Assembly (NCBI GenBank): GCA_002395775.1
Contig: DGUV01000026.1
Location: 1-22,721, forward strand
Direction of reading: 5' to 3'
Origin: Prevotellaceae bacterium UBA4301
Lineage (GTDB): Bacteria > Bacteroidota > Bacteroidia > Bacteroidales > Bacteroidaceae
Length of the DNA stretch: 22,721 nt
Under the pieces are notes generated by a model that was not told where the DNA came from, ran no database searches, and saw nothing but the letters and a program-made list of their open reading frames with translations. Shown one piece after another: positions 1 through 7,054 of the stretch. The stretch's first letter is position 1, and every line of letters starts with the position of its first letter. The translations under genes and the position numbers were made by a program.

Positions 1-92
1 AACTTTTTGAACTGACAAAATATTACAAGGACTTTTTTCAAAATATTTTCTACCTCCTAATAAAGTATATAAAAGGTACGCGCGCGAGGAAA

Positions 93-124
93 TTTGTGAC
101 ATTCTCGGATTTATGCTACCTTTG
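93..124 (+). promoter_or_regulatory. Bacteroidota-type promoter of the efflux operon
   Basis: A TTTG at 93-96 is followed after 20 bp by TACCTTTG at 117-124. This fits the Bacteroides sigma-ABfr consensus (TTTG, 19-21 bp, TAnnTTTG) exactly. Transcription would begin a few bases after 124, placing a leader of roughly 170 nt before the first efflux gene at 300. An alternating CG tract, TACGCGCGCGAG, lies just upstream at 77-88. Promoter strength and regulation are not visible from the sequence. Confidence 0.8.
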
Positions 125-156
125 CATTCGTTTTATAAGAAAAAGGCAGAAGACAC

Positions 157-243
157 ATGGCACTTCGATACTACAATTTGGAGATTCACCAAATCAATTC
201 CATTCATGATTTTCATAAATGGGGACGTAGCTGCCAGCATTAA
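157..243 (+). CDS. Putative 28-aa leader peptide of the efflux operon
   Basis: This is a short ORF starting about 30 nt after the predicted transcription start, ATG at 157 and TAA at 241-243. It encodes 28 residues beginning MALRYYNLEIHQ and rich in His (four), Ile and aromatic residues. It has no signal peptide and matches no domain I know. Its position between promoter and pump genes, and its overlap with alternative RNA helices (191-199 with 242-250, against 244-252 with 260-268), suggest a regulatory leader peptide rather than a functional protein. An antibiotic or slow codons that stall ribosomes here could alter expression of the downstream pump; this is inference. It may equally be a chance ORF in a structured leader. 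Confidence 0.45.
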   Translation: MALRYYNLEIHQINSIHDFHKWGRSCQH

Positions 244-268
244 TTGATTTCATATTTCTTGAAATCAA
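191..268 (+). promoter_or_regulatory. Mutually exclusive RNA helices in the efflux leader
   Basis: Three segments can pair in two incompatible ways. AAATCAATT (191-199, inside the leader ORF) is the exact complement of AATTGATTT (242-250). TTGATTTCA (244-252) is the exact complement of TGAAATCAA (260-268), with a 7-nt loop. The middle segment is shared and overlaps the stop codon of the leader ORF, so a ribosome on that ORF would decide which helix forms. There is no U-run directly after the second helix, so translational control is more likely than classical transcription termination. Confidence 0.5.
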
Positions 269-299
269 CTCCATCGACCTAATTTTTATTAAATAACAT

Positions 300-322
300 A
301 TGAGCAAGAAATCCTTGCTCGT
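300..322 (+). promoter_or_regulatory. Hairpin sequestering the efflux operon start codon
   Basis: ATGAGCAAG (300-308) can pair with CTTGCTCGT (314-322) around a 5-nt loop. This gives nine consecutive pairs including one G-U and locks the AUG in the stem. A second possible helix, CGTGGC (320-325) with GCCACG (339-344), shares bases 320-322 and would compete with it. Such structures normally repress initiation until opened. The role is inferred from pairing only. Confidence 0.45.
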
Positions 323-1619
323 GGCTGTCGTAATGATGGCCACGGGCATCCATGGGAGGTTGTCAGCTCAAAGCCAAGAGCTGACAATGTCACTTGAAAA
401 ATTGTTCCGCATAGCGGATAACCACAACACCTCCATCAAAAGCTTTGAATCTGCCATCAGCGAAGCGGAAGCAGGCATAGATGCGGCCAAGGCTGAAAGG
501 CTGCCCGATGTGGAGGCTTCTGCTGCCTTTTCATACTTAGGTGGCGGACGCATCACAGACCGGAATTTAACAAACGGCTTCGGCGTACACATTCCGCATT
601 ATGGCAACAATTTTGCATTGACAGCCTCAATGCCAGTCTACACGGGTGGTGCCATACAGACAGGCATAAACTTAAGCCGACTGACCGCCGAAATGGCACG
701 AACAAATGCAATAAGCAACCGACAACGAGTCAGAATGATACTTGTAGGCTACTATCTGCAATTGCACAACCTGAGGAACCAAGAAAAGGTGTTCGACGAG
801 AACATTCACCTGACTGAAACCCTTATTGAACATACCCAAAAGAGACAGGCAGAAGGCGTTGTGCTCAAAAACGACATCACGCGCTACGAACTGCAACTGG
901 AAAACCTGAAACTGGGGCGCACGCAGATTCTGAATCGCGCAAAAATAGTCAACCATCAGCTGAAGACTGCATTGGGCATCACAGAAGACGTGTCTATTCT
1001 ACCCGCAGCAACCTTTGAAGAAACAGGAAACGACAAAGGAACAGAGAAGGATTGGCAACAAGCGGCCATAGAAAACTCTCCCACCTTGCAACGCACACAA
1101 CTGGGCATTGACATGAGTGAACAGAAAGTGCAACTTGAGAAGAGTGCACGCCGCCCCACCATAGCCATTATTGCCGAAGAGCACTTTGACGGTCCTATTA
1201 CAGTGGAAATTCCGAATTTGAACAAAAACCTGAACTACTTTTTTGTTGGAGTGGGACTAAAATATCGTTTCGGAGCATTGTACAAAAATAACAGGAAGGT
1301 CAGACAAGCTAAACTTGCTGCCGAAACAGCCCGTCTTCAACACAGGACTATGACAGAAGACGTTGAGAATGCAGTGCAAGCAGCCTACACCGACTATCAG
1401 ACAACCTTTGTGGAACTGGAAACAAGCCAAAAAAGCGTAGAACTGGCACATCAGAACTACAATGTCATCCAAAACCGCTACCAAAACGGCTTGGCACTAG
1501 TGACCGACATGGTGGATGCTGCCAACCAACGACTTGACGCCCAGCTAAAGCTCGTAGACAGTCAGATTAATGTCTTATATAACTACTACCACCTGAAATA
1601 CATTACTGGAACACTTTAA
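300..1619 (+). CDS. TolC-family outer-membrane efflux protein
   Basis: The 439-aa protein is an outer-membrane factor that would form the exit duct of the tripartite pump encoded with the next two genes. A signal peptide spans about residues 1-23, with likely cleavage after LSA. The mature part has the two-fold repeated OEP architecture of long alpha-helical hairpins rich in Ala, Gln and Glu (about 30-225 and 250-439). The C-terminal half contains the typical 'NYNVIQNRYQNGLALVTDMVDAAN' type stretch, which I shorten here to NRYQNG. Length fits the family. The adaptor gene follows after 17 bp. The start codon at 300 lies in a predicted hairpin, so initiation is probably controlled. The family is clear; the transported substrate is unknown. 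Confidence 0.9.
   Translation: MSKKSLLVAVVMMATGIHGRLSAQSQELTMSLEKLFRIADNHNTSIKSFESAISEAEAGIDAAKAERLPDVEASAAFSYLGGGRITDRNLTNGFGVHIPHYGNNFALTASMPVYTGGAIQTGINLSRLTAEMARTNAISNRQRVRMILVGYYLQLHNLRNQEKVFDENIHLTETLIEHTQKRQAEGVVLKNDITRYELQLENLKLGRTQILNRAKIVNHQLKTALGITEDVSILPAATFEETGNDKGTEKDWQQAAIENSPTLQRTQLGIDMSEQKVQLEKSARRPTIAIIAEEHFDGPITVEIPNLNKNLNYFFVGVGLKYRFGALYKNNRKVRQAKLAAETARLQHRTMTEDVENAVQAAYTDYQTTFVELETSQKSVELAHQNYNVIQNRYQNGLALVTDMVDAANQRLDAQLKLVDSQINVLYNYYHLKYITGTL
360..387 (+). repeat. Perfect 10-bp inverted repeat within the signal-peptide coding region
   Basis: TTGTCAGCTC (360-369) and GAGCTGACAA (378-387) are exact inverted copies with an 8-nt loop, located at the codons around the signal peptidase site of the outer-membrane protein. 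It may be a further RNA structure of the leader region or a protein-binding palindrome. No U-run follows, so it is not an intrinsic terminator. Confidence 0.5.
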
Positions 1620-1636
1620 TTTCAATAAAAAGCAAT

Positions 1637-2671
1637 ATGGAAAAGCATAGACTTACAAGCCTGATTTACAACGCTGTCATTGTAATGTTTCTACTAACAG
1701 GAGCCATTATTGTCTTCCTGCAATTCGCCCACTTCGGCAACATAGAATATACCGACAATGCCCGAGTCCGTCAGCACATTACACCCCAAAACACCCGTGT
1801 GCAGGGTTTCATCCGGGAGGTTCGTTTCGACGAATTCCAAAAGGTTAAAAAGGGCGATACTCTGGTTGTCATTGAGGATGCGGAATTTCGTCTGCATCTG
1901 GCACAGGCCGAAGCAGACCTTGCGCGTGCCGAGCAAGGAAGCAGAGCAACAGGCAGCAGCATTCAGACCACAGAGGGAAACATGCATGTGACCGAAGCAA
2001 GCATCGAAGAAGCACGCGCCCAAATGGAAAATGCCCAACGCGAGGACAAACGCTTTGAGAAACTATTGCACGAGGATGCCGTCACTCAACAGCAGTACGA
2101 CAACGTACACACGACCTACCTCTCAGCTAAGGCCAGATTCGAACAAGTACAGCGCTCACACACAGCACAGAACTTGGTAAAGGCTGAACAACACCACCAC
2201 CTATCAGCTGCCAATGCAACATTGGAACTAGCTCGCGCAGCCGTCGAACTGGCTCGCCTGAACCTCTCCTACTGCTACATCGTCGCAACTTGCGATGGTG
2301 TGTTGGGTACAAAAGACATACAGGAAGGCCAACTGGTACAACCTGGACAAACAATGGTGAACATTGTATCGGATGATGAAAAGTGGGTAGAAGCCAACTA
2401 TAAGGAAAGCCAGCTGGCCCACATCAAAGTAGGTTCGAAGGTGAAGATGAAAGCCGACGCCGTCCCCGACGAGGAATACGAAGGCACCGTGGAGCGCATC
2501 TCCGACGCAACGGGTTCCGCCTTCTCCCTGCTGCCTATCGATAATGCCACTGGCAACTTCGTGAAAGTTGAACAGCGTGTGACGGTACGCATCTCGCTCA
2601 GTGGCAACGAGAAGGAGAAACTGGACCGCCTGCACGCCGGCTACAACGTGGAGTGTGAAGTGATGTATTAA
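1637..2671 (+). CDS. emrA: HlyD/EmrA-family periplasmic adaptor
   Basis: The 344-aa membrane-fusion protein would link the inner-membrane pump to the TolC-like duct. One N-terminal transmembrane anchor spans about residues 10-31. It is followed by the signature EmrA segment (YTDNARVRQHITP, about 38-50) and the first half of a barrel-sandwich/lipoyl-like domain to about 80. A long coiled-coil hairpin runs from about 80 to 205, then come the second lipoyl half (GVLGTKDIQEGQLVQPGQ) and a beta-barrel region (EANYKESQLAHIKVGSKVKM). This order and length are standard for EmrA. The gene lies 17 bp after the outer-membrane factor and 16 bp before the pump gene, consistent with one operon. The symbol follows family resemblance; the drug range is unknown. 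Confidence 0.9.
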   Translation: MEKHRLTSLIYNAVIVMFLLTGAIIVFLQFAHFGNIEYTDNARVRQHITPQNTRVQGFIREVRFDEFQKVKKGDTLVVIEDAEFRLHLAQAEADLARAEQGSRATGSSIQTTEGNMHVTEASIEEARAQMENAQREDKRFEKLLHEDAVTQQQYDNVHTTYLSAKARFEQVQRSHTAQNLVKAEQHHHLSAANATLELARAAVELARLNLSYCYIVATCDGVLGTKDIQEGQLVQPGQTMVNIVSDDEKWVEANYKESQLAHIKVGSKVKMKADAVPDEEYEGTVERISDATGSAFSLLPIDNATGNFVKVEQRVTVRISLSGNEKEKLDRLHAGYNVECEVMY

Positions 2672-2687
2672 AAGAAACGAAGGACTT

Positions 2688-4325
2688 ATGCTTCCATTAC
2701 CACCACCGCCCCCAAAAGGAATGGGGTTCATGATGCCCATGTTCAAACCATGGGTGCCCAAACGAATCCAACCATGGATATATGTTATCACGGTGTTTTG
2801 TGTGCAGTTTAGCAGTGGCATGTATCTGGGTGCACTGGACGCCATCAGGGGAACCACGAACTTCATGATTGAGGACCTACTGATGTTGCTCTATGCCGGA
2901 CTGGCAGGTATGGCCATCTACTTCCCCATGCTCTTTCGCATGAAGTTTCGCTTCACAAACCAGCAACTACTGTGTGGAGCCGCTATCACCATCGGCGTAT
3001 GCAACCTCATTACGATGCACTCCACATCAATGCCCCTCCTCCTGGTCGTTTGTTTCATTGCCGGAATGGCCAAATTGCAGGGCACATTTGAGTGTATGTC
3101 AAACATCCAGTTGTGGATTACGCCCCGTCGCGACTTTGCCGTCTTCTTCCCTGTCCTCCACATCGTCTTGCTGACGGCCATCGAGGGCAGCGGATTCCTG
3201 GCCGCATGGTTTGCCTATCACTTCACGTGGCAGATGATGCACATCTTCACCATCGGCACGATGTCCTTCATCCTGCTCACGCAACTCACGCTCTGCCGTC
3301 CCTTCTGTCCCATGCCCCAGCGTTTGCCGCTGAAAGGCATCGACTTCCTCTCGGGGCTGCTCATCAGCCTGCTCATGCTCATCGTTAGTTACATCATGGT
3401 CTATGGCGACTATCGCATGTGGATGGACAATCGCAACCTGCGACTCCTCGCGGGCATTGCCCTCATACTGGCAGCCCTTGTCATGCATAGGCTGGACCAC
3501 GTTAGTAACCCCTATGTTTCGCTGAAGATTTTCACCTACCGCAACGTGCTTCCCATCCTGGCGGTCACTGCCATTGGCGAACTGTTGCTCGGTTGCGAGC
3601 ACACGCTGGAGGAGATACTCTACGAGGAGGTCATCGGACTGGAGGAGCACACGAAGGAGGAACTCTTCATCTGGGCTCTGCCGGGTGTCTATGTCGGCGT
3701 AGCCATCGACCTTTTGTGGCTGAAAGTTATGAAATGGAAAGTTTGGAAGCTCTTCGGCATCGGGTTTGGATGCATCCTCTGCTATGCCCTGCTCATGTAT
3801 TTCCGTCTCGACTTAAATGCTCCTATCGAACAATATCGTCTGCCCATTGTGTTCCGCGGCTGCGCCTATGCCATTTTAGCTGCCACGCTCATGTGGTCGC
3901 TTGATGAGAGTATTCCTGACCTCGAACAGTTTTTCATGGGATTGTTTGTGTTCAACATCTTCCATATGTATCTAGCTGGAGCAGCAGGCTATGGGATTTA
4001 TACCACCCTGTTCGCACACTACCTCAATGACGACATTGCCCGTTACGGCAGTCAGCTGACCCTGACACAAATCGACATGACACACTTCAACATGGGACAG
4101 TTTATGGGACAGTACTATCTCCACTCCATGATGTCCGTCGCCCTGAAGCAAATCTACGGCATCGTCATCTGGATAAGCGGGTCGATGACGCTGCTCTTCC
4201 TCCTGCTCGACATTCCTGCCGTACGCACCAATGCACGAAAGATTCCTTACTGGCCAGTCTTCGGCATCGAGATGCTCAGCCGCATGCGCCCGCTCTACAT
4301 GAAGAGGTGGTTTGTACGAAGATAA
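2688..4325 (+). CDS. emrB: MFS drug-efflux permease, EmrB-like (about 14 TM)
   Basis: The 545-aa polytopic protein has about fourteen hydrophobic segments, from roughly residue 28 (WIYVITVFCVQF) to about 515, and short loops. The position directly after emrA, the length and the 14-span layout fit the EmrB/DHA2 branch of the major facilitator superfamily; the sequence itself is divergent. It would export a drug or toxic metabolite using the proton gradient, through the adaptor and outer-membrane duct encoded upstream. AAGGA at 2680-2684 supports the ATG at 2688, though it is very close; Met12 and Met15 are alternatives. With the 2688 start, residues 5-9 are five consecutive prolines, expected to stall ribosomes without EF-P. 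The gene ends just before the next promoter; no terminator hairpin was seen. Confidence 0.8.
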   Translation: MLPLPPPPPKGMGFMMPMFKPWVPKRIQPWIYVITVFCVQFSSGMYLGALDAIRGTTNFMIEDLLMLLYAGLAGMAIYFPMLFRMKFRFTNQQLLCGAAITIGVCNLITMHSTSMPLLLVVCFIAGMAKLQGTFECMSNIQLWITPRRDFAVFFPVLHIVLLTAIEGSGFLAAWFAYHFTWQMMHIFTIGTMSFILLTQLTLCRPFCPMPQRLPLKGIDFLSGLLISLLMLIVSYIMVYGDYRMWMDNRNLRLLAGIALILAALVMHRLDHVSNPYVSLKIFTYRNVLPILAVTAIGELLLGCEHTLEEILYEEVIGLEEHTKEELFIWALPGVYVGVAIDLLWLKVMKWKVWKLFGIGFGCILCYALLMYFRLDLNAPIEQYRLPIVFRGCAYAILAATLMWSLDESIPDLEQFFMGLFVFNIFHMYLAGAAGYGIYTTLFAHYLNDDIARYGSQLTLTQIDMTHFNMGQFMGQYYLHSMMSVALKQIYGIVIWISGSMTLLFLLLDIPAVRTNARKIPYWPVFGIEMLSRMRPLYMKRWFVRR

Positions 4326-4336
4326 TGTGTAACTCT

Positions 4337-4368
4337 TTTGCACATGTCGGGAAAAAACTGTACTTTTG
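4337..4368 (+). promoter_or_regulatory. Promoter of the lipoate ligase gene
   Basis: TTTG at 4337-4340 and TACTTTTG at 4361-4368 are separated by 20 bp, an exact match to the Bacteroidota consensus. The ATG of the ligase is 25 nt further on. The whole element, including its spacer, closely resembles the gcvT promoter at 5452-5482: both contain CATGTC, then GAAAAAA, then GTA.TTTTG. Confidence 0.8.
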
Positions 4369-4393
4369 ACCCAACTTACAAACTCACGAAAAC

Positions 4394-5443
4394 ATGACAC
4401 CAACCGCTGTCGAACCACACTTTCCCTCTTGCTATGTAGAACTGCCCCCCGAGACGGAAGGTCGCCGGGCGGCTTTTTATCTGGCCGCAGAGGAGTATGT
4501 TGCCGAACATCTGCCTCAGGGGAGTTACTTCTTTACTTGGCAACTGGGACCGACGGTGGTGATGGGACGCAATCAGGTGATGCACCAGGAGGTGGATGTC
4601 GATTTCTGCCACCGCGAAGGCATCGACATCATCCGTCGGCGCTCGGGCGGCGGGGCCATCTTTGCCGACGAACGGAACATCATGACCAGCCTCATCACGG
4701 AGGCCTGCCCCGTGGAACCACTCTTCATTGAATATGCCACTGCCGTGGCTCAAGCTCTGCAACAGGTGGGAGCCCCCGCCATGGTGGCAGGGAGGAACGA
4801 CATTGTTCTGGAGAACGGAGCCAAGGTCTGCGGCAATGCTTTCTACAAGAAGACCGGGCGCTGTATAGCCCACGGCACCATGCTCTTCGACACCAACCCG
4901 CGACTGATGGAGGGCGCACTGCATCCCGACGTCAGCAAACTGGAGCAGAAGGGCGTGAAGAGCGTACGCAGTCGCGTGGGACTCCTGAAGGACTATCTGA
5001 CTTTTGACGTAGGAACACTGCGGATGAGGCTACGCGCCTTACTTACCGACCGCACCATCCGACTTGATGATGAGGATGTGCGCCACATCGAGCACATAGA
5101 GCAGCGATACTACGAGCCCGAATACTTCTACGGAAGCAGCATACACAGCGACCAAGTCCGCTCGCGTCGCATACCGGGCTGCGGACTGTTGGAACTGCAT
5201 TTCCAGCTTTCGGGCAGCCTCATCAGTGACGTGCGGCTCCAAGGAGACTACTTCGACCTCGGGCAGGCTCAGGTGCAATTCGCCCTGGCTTTCAAGGGAA
5301 AGGCATTCACCCCTGAGGGTCTGCGCCAAGCCATTCGCGAGCACCATCCCGAACGTAGCATTCGAGGACTTTCCGAAGAGAATCTTGTTGCCATTCTCTG
5401 TGAGCCAATAGATTTTATGAATACTACAAGAATAGTTTCATGA
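4394..5443 (+). CDS. lplA: Lipoate-protein ligase
   Basis: The 349-aa enzyme activates lipoate with ATP and transfers it to a lysine of lipoyl domains. Seen motifs are the lipoate-binding RRRSGGGAIFAD at about 81-92, GRNDI at 133-137, the AMP/lipoate-contacting lysine in NGAKVCGNAF (Lys144) and HGTML at 160-164. Residues about 255-345 form the C-terminal accessory domain of LplA, so this is a full-length ligase and not a LipB transferase. It sits immediately upstream of the glycine-cleavage operon, whose GcvH carries the lipoyl lysine, and the two share a similar promoter. GcvH is therefore its likely main client (inference). No lipA or lipB is visible here, so the gene suggests use of scavenged lipoate. 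Confidence 0.9.
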   Translation: MTPTAVEPHFPSCYVELPPETEGRRAAFYLAAEEYVAEHLPQGSYFFTWQLGPTVVMGRNQVMHQEVDVDFCHREGIDIIRRRSGGGAIFADERNIMTSLITEACPVEPLFIEYATAVAQALQQVGAPAMVAGRNDIVLENGAKVCGNAFYKKTGRCIAHGTMLFDTNPRLMEGALHPDVSKLEQKGVKSVRSRVGLLKDYLTFDVGTLRMRLRALLTDRTIRLDDEDVRHIEHIEQRYYEPEYFYGSSIHSDQVRSRRIPGCGLLELHFQLSGSLISDVRLQGDYFDLGQAQVQFALAFKGKAFTPEGLRQAIREHHPERSIRGLSEENLVAILCEPIDFMNTTRIVS

Positions 5444-5451
5444 CTGATTAT

Positions 5452-5482
5452 TTTGCCATGTCAAGAAAAAAACGTATTTTTG
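5452..5482 (+). promoter_or_regulatory. Promoter of the gcv operon
   Basis: TTTG at 5452-5455 and TATTTTTG at 5475-5482 are 19 bp apart, fitting the Bacteroidota consensus. The gcvT ATG follows after 28 nt, so there is no room for a glycine riboswitch in the leader. The spacer resembles that of the lplA promoter (CATGTC and GAAAAAA blocks conserved), suggesting common regulation. Confidence 0.8.
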
Positions 5483-5510
5483 GGGCGCAAACTAACTATT
5501 CACATATATT

Positions 5511-6602
5511 ATGAGCGACAAAAGAACCTGCCTCTACGAGAGGCACATTCGCCAAGGAGCCAAGATGGTGAGTTTTGGCGGATTCGAGATGCCTATCCAG
5601 TACACCGACATTGCAGACGAGCACATTGCCGTCAGGACAGCCTGCGGTGTGTTTGACGTGAGCCACATGGGCGAGGTGCTGGTGACTGGCCGTGAGGCTG
5701 AACGATTTGTTCAGCACATCTTCACGAACGACGTCAGCGGTGCCCCTGTAGGAAAGATTTTCTATGGCATGATGTTGCACCCGAATGGCGGTACCATCGA
5801 CGACCTGCTGGTGTATAAGGAAGGGGACGAGCGTTTCTTCCTGGTCATCAACGCTGCCAACATCGACAAGGACTATGCCTGGATCAGCGAACAAGCCAAG
5901 GCGTTTGACGTCGTTACCGAGAACCAGAGCGACTACTACGGTCAGCTGGCCGTCCAGGGCCCCAAAGCCGAGGAAGTGGTGGAACGCGTGCTGGGTCTGG
6001 CTTGTCAGGAACTGGCGTTCTACACATTCAAGGAAATGGACGTGGAGGGCGAAACCATCATCGTGAGCCGCACGGGCTACACGGGCGAGGACGGATTCGA
6101 GATTTATGCCAGCCACGGACTTATCCAGCAGATGTGGGACAAGTTGATGGAGAGCGGCGAGGCCAAGCCCTGCGGACTGGGCTGCCGCGACACGCTGCGC
6201 TTCGAGGTGGGACTGCCTCTGTATGGCGACGAACTGACCGATGAGCTGTCGCCCCTGGAGGCTGGTCTGGGCATCTTCGTGAAACTGGACAAGGAAGAGT
6301 TCGTGGGCAAGGACGCCATCGCCAAACAGAAGGCAGAAGGCCTGACCCGCAAGATTGTGGGCATCGAACTGGAAGGTCGCGCCATTCCTCGCCACGGCTA
6401 TGAAGTGGTGGCCGACGAGAAGGTCATCGGCGAAGTGACAACTGGTTACAACAGCATCTCCACAGGCAAGAGCGTGTGCATGGCCCTGGTGGACATCGAA
6501 CACGCCAAACTGGGAACACCCGTCCAGGTGCGCATCCACAAGAAGTTGCAGCCAGGCGTGGTCATCAAGAAACGCTTCTACGACAAGAACTACAAGAAAT
6601 AA
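5511..6602 (+). CDS. gcvT: Aminomethyltransferase (glycine cleavage T-protein)
   Basis: The 363-aa protein takes the aminomethyl group from lipoyl-GcvH and transfers it to tetrahydrofolate, giving 5,10-methylene-THF and ammonia. Diagnostic motifs are FDVSHMGE (48-55), the folate-binding and catalytic NGGTIDDLLVY (92-102) with its aspartates, SRTGYTGEDGFEIY (around 185-198) and GLGCRDTLR (around 222-230). The C-terminal GCV_T_C barrel is complete. Length is typical. The gene starts 28 nt after a good promoter and is the first of a five-gene operon with gcvH, gcvPA, gcvPB and lpd. The folate product links it functionally to folP further along. Confidence 0.96.
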   Translation: MSDKRTCLYERHIRQGAKMVSFGGFEMPIQYTDIADEHIAVRTACGVFDVSHMGEVLVTGREAERFVQHIFTNDVSGAPVGKIFYGMMLHPNGGTIDDLLVYKEGDERFFLVINAANIDKDYAWISEQAKAFDVVTENQSDYYGQLAVQGPKAEEVVERVLGLACQELAFYTFKEMDVEGETIIVSRTGYTGEDGFEIYASHGLIQQMWDKLMESGEAKPCGLGCRDTLRFEVGLPLYGDELTDELSPLEAGLGIFVKLDKEEFVGKDAIAKQKAEGLTRKIVGIELEGRAIPRHGYEVVADEKVIGEVTTGYNSISTGKSVCMALVDIEHAKLGTPVQVRIHKKLQPGVVIKKRFYDKNYKK

Positions 6603-6615
6603 GTATCATATCTAA

Positions 6616-6657
6616 ACATTTGACATTTCACATTTGACATCTTACATTTAACATCTT
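6616..6657 (+). repeat. Three 14-bp tandem repeats between gcvT and gcvH
   Basis: Three adjoining 14-nt units, ACATTTGACATTTC, ACATTTGACATCTT and ACATTTAACATCTT, fill most of the 63-bp gap and end 8 nt before the gcvH start. They contain TTTG elements but no complete promoter. They could arise by slippage and affect translation of gcvH. Confidence 0.75.
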
Positions 6658-6665
6658 AATCGATT

Positions 6666-7043
6666 ATGGCAAAAGTTATTGAAGGGCTCTACTATGCTGA
6701 GAGCCACGAGTATGTGAGAGTGGAAGGCGAGTATGGCTACATCGGCATCACCGACTATGCACAGGACCAGCTGGGCAACGTGGTGTACGTGGACATGCCC
6801 GAGGTTGACGACGAAGTGGCCGCTGGCGAAGAGTTTGGTGCCGTGGAGAGCGTGAAGGCTGCCAGCGACCTGTTCAGCCCCGTAAGCGGAACCGTTGTCG
6901 AAATTAACGAAGCCCTGGAGGACGAGCCCGAACTCATCAACAAGGATGCCTTTGAAAACTGGATAATCAAAGTGCAACTGAACGACAAGGGCGAACTGGA
7001 CAACCTGATGGACGCCAAAGCTTACGAAGCCATCTGTAAGTAA
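6666..7043 (+). CDS. gcvH: Glycine cleavage H-protein
   Basis: The 125-aa lipoyl carrier shuttles the aminomethyl intermediate between the P, T and L proteins. The lipoyl attachment motif ESVKAASD is intact and the modified lysine is Lys64. The flanking hairpin and the terminal helix (DNLMDAKAYEAI) fit the family, as does the length. Gene order gcvT-gcvH-gcvP is classical. The upstream lplA is the probable source of the lipoyl group. gcvPA follows after 11 bp. Confidence 0.97.
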   Translation: MAKVIEGLYYAESHEYVRVEGEYGYIGITDYAQDQLGNVVYVDMPEVDDEVAAGEEFGAVESVKAASDLFSPVSGTVVEINEALEDEPELINKDAFENWIIKVQLNDKGELDNLMDAKAYEAICK

Positions 7044-7054
7044 ATACCCACCAC

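Noticed and set aside
2697..2729. Possible fourth copy of the lpd repeat at the start of the MFS gene
   Set aside because: The C-run, AAAAGGAAT, GGGG arrangement is only loosely similar and lacks the GAAGGGGCT tail.
5483..5510. Glycine riboswitch before gcvT
   Set aside because: Only about 28 nt lie between the -7 box and the ATG, far too short for the aptamer.
5496..6539. 347-codon open frame on the - strand opposite gcvT
   Set aside because: Shadow of gcvT with no family resemblance; the gcvT motifs are decisive.
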